DNA from: Brachionus plicatilis
Lineage: Eukaryota; Rotifera; Eurotatoria; Ploima; Brachionidae
Reading direction: 5' to 3'
Length of the DNA stretch: 15,791 nucleotides
Assembly: GCA_010279815.1 (NCBI GenBank)
Contig: QEOQ01000544.1
Location: forward strand, 643,805 to 659,595
Shown here in pieces: positions 9,276 to 15,670 of this stretch. Made by a program: the position numbers and the translations under genes. The notes under the pieces are model-generated. The model saw only the letters and a list, made by a program, of their open reading frames with translations. It made no database searches and was not told where the DNA came from. How positions within the stretch are numbered: the first letter of the stretch is position 1; every line of letters starts with the position of its first letter.

Positions 9276-9865
9276 GGTTCTTATTAGGTCCATTTTGGTT
9301 CTTTAGAGTTCTTTATGATTCTTTTTGGTTCTTTGTGGTTCTTTTTAGGTTCTTTTTGGTACTTTATGGGTTCTTTATGGTTCTTTATGGTTCTTTATGG
9401 TTCTTTATGGTTCTTTATGGTTCTTTTTGGTTCTTTTTGGTTCTTATTACTTTTTAAAGTTAAGATCTTCGGTTCTTTTTCCCTTTTTTAAAAAGAACCC
9501 TTTTGGTTCTTTTAGGTTCTTTATAGTTCTTTATTCTTTCTTTACCTAAGTTCTTCGGTTCTTTTTCGTTTTTTTAAAAAGAACCCTTTTGGTTCTTTAT
9601 GGTTCTTTTTGGTTCTCTATGGTTCTTTATTCTCTCTCTACCTTAGTTCTTCGGTTCTTTTTCCCTTTTTTAAAAAGAACCCTTTTGGTTCTTTTAGGTT
9701 CTTTATAGTTCTTTATTCTTTCTCTACCTAAGTTCTTCGGTTCTTTTTCGTTTTTTTAAAAAGAACCCTTTTGGTTCTTTTTGGTTCTTATTACTTTTTA
9801 AAGTTAAGATCTTCGGTTCTTTTTCCCTTTTTTAAAAAGAACCCTTTTGGTTTTTTTTGGTTCTA
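9276..9865 (+). repeat. GGTTCTTTWT minisatellite with five embedded hairpins
   Basis: Ten-base words GGTTCTTTTT and GGTTCTTTAT fill this stretch; five perfect GGTTCTTTAT copies stand in a row at 9369-9418. From 9467 on a higher-order unit appears. Each unit starts CTTCGG and contains GGTTCTTTTT, a short T-rich loop, and the inverted AAAAAGAACC. Perfect 10-bp arms are at 9471-9480/9490-9499, 9557-9566/9576-9585, 9653-9662/9672-9681, 9739-9748/9758-9767 and 9813-9822/9832-9841. Loops are 9 bases each. Unit spacing is 86, 96, 86 and 74 bp. Two unit variants alternate in the loop (CCC versus CG), suggesting expansion of a two-unit block. Frames through the repeat encode only Phe/Leu/Trp/Gly low complexity and are not genes. 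Confidence 0.88.
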
Positions 9866-10126
9866 TTCATGGGTTTTTTATTAATCAATCACCACAATTG
9901 AAAACTTGGTTTTTTTATAAAAAGACGCTTTTCATCGTATTACCCGAAACCCTAAACCCGGGCTCCGCCCCAAAAAATGACAATTTTTTGGACGAAATCG
10001 AATTTACCGTGTCTTACAGATATTGGTGTAATTTTACGAAATCTTACATTAGATTTTGTGTTTAAGAAAGTGTAAGATTAAGTAAAATTACTCAAATTTC
10101 TGTAAAAACCATGTAAAATAAAAGCA
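9866..10126. other. Non-coding stretch with GC-rich word and two inverted repeats
   Basis: Holds a GC-rich island at about 9946-9971 (CCCTAAACCCGGGCTCCGCC) followed by a perfect small hairpin CCAAAAAA/TTTTTTGG (9970-9977 and 9984-9991). A longer imperfect inverted repeat pairs 10028-10050 with 10068-10091, the arms sharing GTAATTTTAC and AATCTTACA. An AG at 10125-10126 after AAAAGC may be the acceptor for the coding stretch that follows. No complete gene. Confidence 0.5.
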
Positions 10127-10624
10127 GATTTAGTCAAAAAAGAAGATTTTGAATTTTACGAAACATTAAAATCGCTGTTTGAATGCATCTTAAAAATTGA
10201 TAATTTTAGATCGATCATTATCGAGTCAGTCAAAAATGTAATTGGCAATGCAGATTTCAATTTTCTCGACTTGGAGCTAGTATTGGTGAACTGTGACTTG
10301 GATTTACTACTAGGATTTGCTGAAAAAAACAAAATATATGTCCAGTCCTATGTTGGACAAGAAAAAATCACGACAACCTTTGGCAACTGAGAAGGACATT
10401 CTTGAACTCGGCTTGAAAACTGAAATAAAAGTGATTCATGGTTTATTGAATTAGAGGCCGGTGCATTAAACTTTCCTCTTTGGAGCCGATTTGTTCAAGA
10501 CTTTTTGGACAGCAAACCAGTGGATTTTAATCTAGAGGAATCTATGTGTGAAACATTCAAAGAGGATGATTTTTTCAAAATGGCTTTAGACTACCGTCTA
10601 CGCGAATTTAAACGTTTTTTCTAG
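10127..10624 (+). pseudogene. 3' part of an unrecognised host gene with frame disruptions
   Basis: I do not recognise the protein. Frame A (codon starts equal to 2 modulo 3) is open from about 10106 to the TGA at 10388-10390 and reads helical, Leu/Asp-rich sequence (LDLELVLVNCDLDLLLGFAE). Frame B is open from about 10338 to 10451. Frame A is again coding-like from 10439 (WFIELEAGALNFPLWSRF onward) to the TAG at 10622-10624. The middle section keeps coding-like composition in frame B, so two compensating small indels are the simplest reading; a run of six A at 10362-10367 is a likely first site. A GT-AG intron of 87 nt (10345-10431) would rejoin frame A, but its splice sites are weak. The Leu-rich part vaguely recalls BTB/BACK-type helical repeats, which I cannot confirm. 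The right part is duplicated at 15034-15324 with the same disruptions. Confidence 0.55.
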
Positions 10625-10970
10625 ATTTTATTCTATTTGTTTTCTTTAAAAATAAAAATATTTGTTATTTTTTTTAATTTTTAACACAGATTAATCTATT
10701 AATAAATTTAGCAACTTAGTTTAAGAATTTCAAAAATATTTTAAGAATTTATTTTCAGAGAAATATAAAATACAAGAATAATATTTAAAAAAATGTGGAT
10801 CTTATTGAATCATAGTTAATTGTTAATTATTTCAAATAAAATTTTTTATTTATTTGGCTAAATTAATTGAGAAATTTAATTTTAAATAGCATTTCTTTAA
10901 CCTAAATTTCTTAATTTGCTGTCAATATTAATTTATTTTTACCATTAAACAAATATTTCGTCTTTAAGAT
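10625..10970. other. AT-rich 3' flank of host gene fragment
   Basis: No gene visible. It lies between the stop of the host gene fragment and the tail of the CR1-like LINE. All of it is repeated at 15325-15670. Confidence 0.6.
10651..10656 (+). promoter_or_regulatory. Polyadenylation signal AATAAA
   Basis: Canonical hexamer 27 nt after the TAG at 10622-10624, fitting the 3' end of the broken host gene. Repeated at 15351-15356 in the downstream copy. Confidence 0.45.
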
Positions 10971-10990
10971 AATAATAATAATAATAATAA
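10970..10990 (+). repeat. (AAT)n tract at the 3' end of the CR1-like LINE
   Basis: About seven ATA/AAT triplets. On the minus strand this is the TTA-repeat tail directly after the LINE 3' UTR. Elements of the CR1/L2 group commonly end in short tandem repeats instead of poly(A), so it marks the element's 3' terminus. Confidence 0.75.
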
Positions 10991-11196
10991 ATTGAGTCAT
11001 AGCAGGGAATCACCCTGCGAGCAATCCAAAACAACTTGAATCGCTATGATGACTGGTTGTGCGTTTGGCAAGAAGGAATGTGGGACGATGAGTTATCGAG
11101 CTAAGGCCACCCCAGTCCTAGCGTAAACGCTTCTGGGGAGTGCCCAGGCCTTCGACTTACCGTCTCACTGACTGGGCCATGGTTGGTCGTTGAGGT
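10991..11196 (-). other. CR1-like LINE 3' UTR with nested stem-loops
   Basis: Contains a strong nested inverted repeat: AAGGCC (11103-11108) with GGCCTT (11147-11152), inside it CCCCAG (11110-11115) with CTGGGG (11133-11138), and inside that AGCGT (11120-11124) with ACGCT (11127-11131). Nearer the tail, GCAGGG (11002-11007) pairs with CCCTGC (11013-11018), and TCATAGC (10997-11003) with GCTATGA (11043-11049). Such 3' structures are the likely recognition site of the element's own reverse transcriptase. Confidence 0.7.
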
Positions 11197-14100
11197 TTAG
11201 GTGGTGGTGGTGTTCGTGCGGGCAAGATGTTTGTCGAGGCTGGCCTTGAAGCTGTTAAGGGTTGGAGCGTTGACTGTTGAGGACGCGAGGTTGTTCCAGG
11301 TAGATGCAACTCTGTTATTAAGGAAGTTTGTTCGCGCCGGGCAGTTGGATAGTTGGACAAAAAGGCGTTTTTTGTGACCCCTGATTGCGTTGGCTGGACC
11401 GTGGCAGGCGATGGACGACATAAGTTTGGTTGAGGCTAGCCAGTTGACGTCAAGTAGTCCATTTGCGATCTTGTAATGGGAGATGAGGTCACCTCTTGAT
11501 CTGCGTGATTCGAGGGTGGTTAAATTCAGGATGGCGAGCCTGTCTTGGTAGCTACGGTCTCTGATGCGGCCTACTAGTTTGGTTGCTCTCCTTTGGATGT
11601 TTTCGATGATCCTTATATCTGCTCGTCTATGGGGATTCCATACTGAGGTTGCATATTCGAGGTGAGGTCGGACAAAAGCAGTGTACAGGGACTTGAAGGA
11701 TTGAGGATTCCAGGCATGGAAGGCCTGGCGGAGTTGTCCAAGAATGGAGTTGGCTTTGGCCGCCGAGTGTTGGCAGTGGGTTCTCCATTTCAGGTCACTA
11801 GAGAAATATACGCCGAGGTCCTTTTCCGTTTTGATCTCTTCAAGTGTCAGTCTAGAACCGGTTTCAGCTGATGTCATGGTGAGCTTGAAAGAAGTGCAAA
11901 AGTGATTAGTTTTATTTTTGAAAACCATGAATTTGCATTTCTCGACGTTGAAACTCATGTGCCAGGTGTCAGCCCACGTCGCGAGCAGGTCTATATCAGA
12001 CTGTAGATGGGCACTATCGAGGCCGTTCTTGATGGTGGCAATGATCTTGGTGTCATCGGCAAAGAGCTTGCAGTGGTGGTGTACTCCGTTTGGCATGTCG
12101 TTGATGAACAGGGTGAATAGTAGGGGACCAAGAACGGATCCCTGAGGTACACCGCTCGTGACCTGGCACCAGTCTGAAGAGCTGGAGCTGATAACTACTC
12201 GTTGTTTTCTGTCGGAAAGGAAATCGGAGAGCCAGTCGAGGAGGAGGCCGTCGAAACCGTATGACTTTAGCTTGGACAGCAGTGCTGAGTGGGACACTTT
12301 ATCGAAGGCTTTGGCAAAATCGAGGAAGACTATGATCGAGGTGAATCCACGGCTGGAAGCTTCGGTTATGATATCGAGGGTTTCCAGCAGGTTCGACTCA
12401 CATGACTTTTTGTATACGAAGCCGTGTTGTTGAGGAGTGATGAGCTGGTTAATGGTGAGGTGATCCATCATGATGTCTCTGATGATGCGTTCCATTATTT
12501 TGCATGGCACCGCAGTGAGGGATATAGGTCTGTAGTTGACTGGGTCGGTTCTGGTACCTTTTTTGAAGATGGGGGTAACATTGGCTTCCTTCCAGTGGGT
12601 GGGGAGCTTCCCGGATTTAAAAGATTGGCAGAAGATTAGGGAGAAAGCTTCGGCAAGGGCGTCGGCGCATTCACGTAAAACGTAGGGATTTAGTTTGTCA
12701 GAACCTTGAGACTTGTATTTATTGAGTTTGTTAAGAATAAGTCTAACTTTGTTCGATGAGAAAGACTCCATGGCAACTTGGCAGGTTGCTAGGGATCTAG
12801 AAGGCATGGTAGGAACAGGGAGGTGGGTGACTGGGTTGAAGGCTGAGAAGAACTGGTCGTTAAGCATATTCACAATCTTTGGCATGTCGGTAATGGTGTT
12901 GCCTTGTGGGTCGATGAGCGAACGTATCTGGGTGGGTAGCTTTCTTTGACTCTTCACATACGAGTAGATCAACTTGGGGTTGTGTTTGCTAAGTGAGATG
13001 ATATTTAGCTCGTATTTCAAGCGGGCTTGTCTGAGGGACTTCTTCAGTTGGAGGCATACAGTTCGGTATTGATCCTTAATGTCGGAGTTCCCAGGATGGA
13101 TTCTAGTACATATGAATAGCTTGTACTTGAGATGGGTTAGCTTCTTCAGTAACTTGTTGAACCACTTGGGGCTTTGCTTGTTGGCTATAGAAACGGGAGA
13201 GTTAGTGTAGCTAGGAACAAACTTTGACACACCTGAATTGTATGCAGTAAGCAGAGCTTCATAGTTGACGTCGATGACAGGATTGCTTAGGGATGACTGC
13301 CAGTTGACCGAGTTTAGGAGGCTGCTGAGTTGATCATAGTTACCGTTCTTCCAGCAGGGTTTAGGATCGGTAGGTATGAATGGGCAACTGGTGGTGGTGA
13401 AATCCCAGGTGAGGACGGAGTGCAGGTTATTCCTGTCGGATCCCCCTAGCGGGGCGTTTACTTTGACAGCGAATATGCGGTCACGGGAGTTGCTGAGAAC
13501 AAGATCCAACACATTGTTGCCAAGTGTTGGTTCGGTAACATGTTGGTGTAAATGGGTCTCGTGGAGTAGGGCTGTGAAATCATTGCTAGTCGGTCTTCCT
13601 TTGCTTTTGGGTACGGCGTAGGAAGAGCTCCAGTCGATGTCAGAATAGTTGAAATCCCCGGTGATGAGTAGTCCAGTGAACTTCTTCTTACGCACTAGCT
13701 CGCTTGCTACTTTAATTGAGTTGAGTATGTTGAGGCTGGATTCTCTGGAGGTGTGAGGTGGTCTATAAACGCAGCCGACGAGAATCGATTCACGACAGGG
13801 AGTGATGATGCTGCACCAAATTTGTTCTGATGAAGAGGCTGGATTGATGATATGGTTAGCTTCGACGGTTACGATGTCGTCTCTAGCGTAGATTGCGACT
13901 CCGCCACCGGAAGAATAACTGCGGTGTTTGCTGAAGAGGGTATAGTTATCCAGGTTCGTGATTGAGTTGCTGGTGAACCAGGTTTCGGTGATCAACAGTA
14001 GATGAGGGTAGTTCTCGGTTATCAACCTGGCCTTGAGTTCGTCCCATTTGTTGTTTAGCGATGTGGCATTGGTGTACAGGCATCTGATGAGTGGACTATT

Positions 14101-14283
14101 TGGAATTGAGGTAGGACTAGATGTAGGTTTCGGTAAAGGGGCGTTTGGGAAAGACAGGTTGTGCTTTGCTAGAGGAGTTGAACAAGACACTCTATGCGAG
14201 TATCTTCTTCGTGGCTCTGTCGATCTTGTATAGGTACCCCCAACGGATACCCCAGTAGAATTGCTTGCCCGCTTCGGATCCAT
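11197..14283 (-). CDS. LINE ORF2: endonuclease-reverse transcriptase, 1028 residues
   Basis: Target-primed reverse transcription protein, complete. The endonuclease spans about residues 66-295: N72, catalytic E100 in ITET, SGGGVAIYA at 125-133, GDFN at 209-212, and a final motif reading SDR at 282-284 where the family has SDH (codon AGG at 13432-13434). The reverse transcriptase spans about 530-800: GSDKLNPYVLR near 527, NYRPISLT 583-590, D655 in FLDFAKAFD, GVPQGS 711-716, FADD 741-744. The C-terminal region has the CR1-type pattern LEYATSVWNPHRRADI and a YQDRLAILNLTTLE segment. No RNase H. The ATG at 14283 has A at -3 and G at +4 and is the only Met before the endonuclease; it overlaps ORF1 by 92 nt in the +1 frame. 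Confidence 0.95.
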   Translation of the reverse strand: MDPKRASNSTGVSVGGTYTRSTEPRRRYSHRVSCSTPLAKHNLSFPNAPLPKPTSSPTSIPNSPLIRCLYTNATSLNNKWDELKARLITENYPHLLLITETWFTSNSITNLDNYTLFSKHRSYSSGGGVAIYARDDIVTVEANHIINPASSSEQIWCSIITPCRESILVGCVYRPPHTSRESSLNILNSIKVASELVRKKKFTGLLITGDFNYSDIDWSSSYAVPKSKGRPTSNDFTALLHETHLHQHVTEPTLGNNVLDLVLSNSRDRIFAVKVNAPLGGSDRNNLHSVLTWDFTTTSCPFIPTDPKPCWKNGNYDQLSSLLNSVNWQSSLSNPVIDVNYEALLTAYNSGVSKFVPSYTNSPVSIANKQSPKWFNKLLKKLTHLKYKLFICTRIHPGNSDIKDQYRTVCLQLKKSLRQARLKYELNIISLSKHNPKLIYSYVKSQRKLPTQIRSLIDPQGNTITDMPKIVNMLNDQFFSAFNPVTHLPVPTMPSRSLATCQVAMESFSSNKVRLILNKLNKYKSQGSDKLNPYVLRECADALAEAFSLIFCQSFKSGKLPTHWKEANVTPIFKKGTRTDPVNYRPISLTAVPCKIMERIIRDIMMDHLTINQLITPQQHGFVYKKSCESNLLETLDIITEASSRGFTSIIVFLDFAKAFDKVSHSALLSKLKSYGFDGLLLDWLSDFLSDRKQRVVISSSSSDWCQVTSGVPQGSVLGPLLFTLFINDMPNGVHHHCKLFADDTKIIATIKNGLDSAHLQSDIDLLATWADTWHMSFNVEKCKFMVFKNKTNHFCTSFKLTMTSAETGSRLTLEEIKTEKDLGVYFSSDLKWRTHCQHSAAKANSILGQLRQAFHAWNPQSFKSLYTAFVRPHLEYATSVWNPHRRADIRIIENIQRRATKLVGRIRDRSYQDRLAILNLTTLESRRSRGDLISHYKIANGLLDVNWLASTKLMSSIACHGPANAIRGHKKRLFVQLSNCPARTNFLNNRVASTWNNLASSTVNAPTLNSFKASLDKHLARTNTTTT

Positions 14284-14908
14284 ATTTGACAGGCCTCCCT
14301 CCTATTGTTTCACTTTGCTCCAATGTGTCGTTTAGCTTGTTACGTTCCTCACGAAGCTTCTTTTCCGTAGCGTGCTCAAAGGGTGTGAGGTCCCGATTTA
14401 CGTAGGTCTTCTTGAACGGCTCGACGTCTTTCAGTTTCTTGGCGTTCCTAAGGGCTTTCTGCTGGGTAGGTTCATCGTTCAGTTCGATAATCAGTAGAGG
14501 GGTCTTGGTCGGGTCTCTGGGTTTGGTGAGATATTTCCGTTTGACCTCAGTGGTCGGGTTGATTTCAAGGGTATTAAAAAAGGTGTTAATTACTTTTTCT
14601 GATTCCGGGTTTAGTGCTTTTAGTGGTTGATCCTCGGATTGTAGGCCATTTACCGTTATGCAGTTCTTCTTCTCGGCTTTAGACTGTTGCTCTCTCTGCA
14701 TCATAGTAAGCATAACCGGCATTGTTGGGTCTGTTTTGTCAATAGCGTTGTTTTTCTGAAAAAGATTGCTCCATTGGAAATTTGGCGTCGCTGGTGTAGC
14801 GTCCTTTGCAGCTTGTAGTTCTTTGATAATCCCGCGGAGTTCAACTACGTCATTTTCAAGAGTGGCTATCCTGGCGAGGGCAGCGTTATGATCTTGAGCG
14901 TTAACCAT
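14192..14908 (-). CDS. LINE ORF1: coiled-coil/RRM-like RNA-binding protein, 238 residues
   Basis: RNA chaperone partner of ORF2. The frame is open to 14968, but the first codon there is TTG; the first ATG is at 14908 and starts MVNAQDHNAALARIATLEND. A predicted coiled coil covers about residues 8-33 (heptad-like ALARIATLENDVVELRGIIKEL pattern, abbreviated here by its spacing of Leu/Ile). An RRM-like core lies at about 80-165 (starts KKNCITVNGL, later LLIIELND). A conserved-looking YVNRDLTPFEHATEKKLREE helix is at about 169-188, as in CR1/L2/L1-type ORF1 proteins. No zinc knuckle, in contrast to the ORF1 of the other LINE. The last 30 codons overlap the start of ORF2. Confidence 0.85.
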   Translation of the reverse strand: MVNAQDHNAALARIATLENDVVELRGIIKELQAAKDATPATPNFQWSNLFQKNNAIDKTDPTMPVMLTMMQREQQSKAEKKNCITVNGLQSEDQPLKALNPESEKVINTFFNTLEINPTTEVKRKYLTKPRDPTKTPLLIIELNDEPTQQKALRNAKKLKDVEPFKKTYVNRDLTPFEHATEKKLREERNKLNDTLEQSETIGGRPVKYGSEAGKQFYWGIRWGYLYKIDRATKKILA

Positions 14909-15033
14909 GAGGATGACGTGGAAGATTGGTTTGTTTGTTGAAATTATGTTAATATTTTTCAAATTCAAATTGATATTTTTTTGATTTATTGATATTGAAA
15001 ATTCTTTTAATTAAGTAATAAAACTTGTTTTGT
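14909..15033 (-). other. 5' UTR of CR1-like LINE and junction with the repeat unit
   Basis: The first 30 bases next to ORF1 keep LINE-like composition. From about 14940 to 15033 the sequence is AT-rich and could be 5' UTR or a sliver of host DNA. At 15034 the duplicated host-gene sequence begins abruptly. Junction homology between 10331-10336 and 15031-15036 is only a few A/T bases. Confidence 0.5.
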
Positions 15034-15324
15034 ATATATGTCCAGTCCTATGTTGGACAAGAAAAAATCACGACAACCTTTGGCAACTGAGAAGGACATT
15101 CTTGAACTCGGCTTGAAAACTGAAATAAAAGTGATTCATGGTTTATTGAATTAGAGGCCGGTGCATTAAACTTTCCTCTTTGGAGCCGATTTGTTCAAGA
15201 CTTTTTGGACAGCAAACCAGTGGATTTTAATCTAGAGGAATCTATGTGTGAAACATTCAAAGAGGATGATTTTTTCAAAATGGCTTTAGACTACCGTCTA
15301 CGCGAATTTAAACGTTTTTTCTAG
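15034..15324 (+). pseudogene. Duplicated tail of the broken host gene
   Basis: Second copy of 10334-10624 with the same three in-frame TGA codons in frame A and the same ending TAG (15322-15324). It lacks any 5' part and so cannot make the original protein. Sharing the lesions shows they predate the duplication, unless the repeat is an assembly artefact. Confidence 0.75.
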
Positions 15325-15670
15325 ATTTTATTCTATTTGTTTTCTTTAAAAATAAAAATATTTGTTATTTTTTTTAATTTTTAACACAGATTAATCTATT
15401 AATAAATTTAGCAACTTAGTTTAAGAATTTCAAAAATATTTTAAGAATTTATTTTCAGAGAAATATAAAATACAAGAATAATATTTAAAAAAATGTGGAT
15501 CTTATTGAATCATAGTTAATTGTTAATTATTTCAAATAAAATTTTTTATTTATTTGGCTAAATTAATTGAGAAATTTAATTTTAAATAGCATTTCTTTAA
15601 CCTAAATTTCTTAATTTGCTGTCAATATTAATTTATTTTTACCATTAAACAAATATTTCGTCTTTAAGAT
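15325..15670. other. Duplicated AT-rich 3' flank
   Basis: Copy of 10625-10970; no gene seen. Contains the duplicated AATAAA at 15351-15356. Confidence 0.7.

Larger units (their letters stand above)
10334..11091 (+). repeat. Long direct repeat, copy A (758 bp or more)
   Basis: Matches 15034-15791 base for base on line-by-line comparison, at a constant offset of 4700. It covers the end of the broken host gene, its AT-rich 3' flank, the (AAT)n tract and the first part of the CR1-like LINE 3' UTR. Copy A is the original context on its left side, because coding-like sequence runs uninterrupted through 10334. The right limit of the repeat is not seen since the window ends inside copy B. Confidence 0.95.
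10971..15033 (-). mobile_element. CR1/L2-like non-LTR retrotransposon, near full length
   Basis: A minus-strand LINE with ORF1 (coiled coil plus RRM-like core), overlapping ORF2 (EEP endonuclease plus reverse transcriptase), a structured 3' UTR and a TTA-repeat tail. Both ORFs are intact. Composition is clearly richer in G+C than all surrounding DNA and returns to AT-rich at about 14940, so the true 5' end is probably between 14940 and 15033. Position 15033 is where the copy of the flanking gene begins. No target-site duplication is recognisable, because the left and right neighbours are parts of the 4.7-kb repeat unit. A further copy starts at 15671. Confidence 0.92.

Noticed and set aside
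9260..9457. 65-codon Phe/Trp/Leu-rich frame
   Set aside because: It is a translation of the GGTTCTTTWT minisatellite.
9276..9865. CRISPR-like array
   Set aside because: Units are degenerate decamers without unique spacers, and the context is eukaryotic.
9847..10065. 72-codon plus-strand frame
   Set aside because: Starts in the minisatellite and runs through the GC-rich word and inverted repeats; no coherent protein character and no splice context.
10345..10431. 87-nt GT-AG intron restoring frame A
   Set aside because: Donor GTCCTA and acceptor AATAAAAG are poor, and the interval is coding-like in another frame; kept only as an alternative.
11157..11360. Minus-strand 67-codon frame overlapping the ORF2 end
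   Set aside because: Out-of-frame overlap with the C-terminus of the CR1-like ORF2.
11662..14630. Several plus-strand frames of 66-91 codons across the CR1-like LINE
   Set aside because: Antisense shadows of ORF1 and ORF2.
14909..14968. Upstream extension of CR1-like ORF1 to 14968
   Set aside because: The first codon there is TTG; the first ATG is at 14908, which suits a eukaryotic message.
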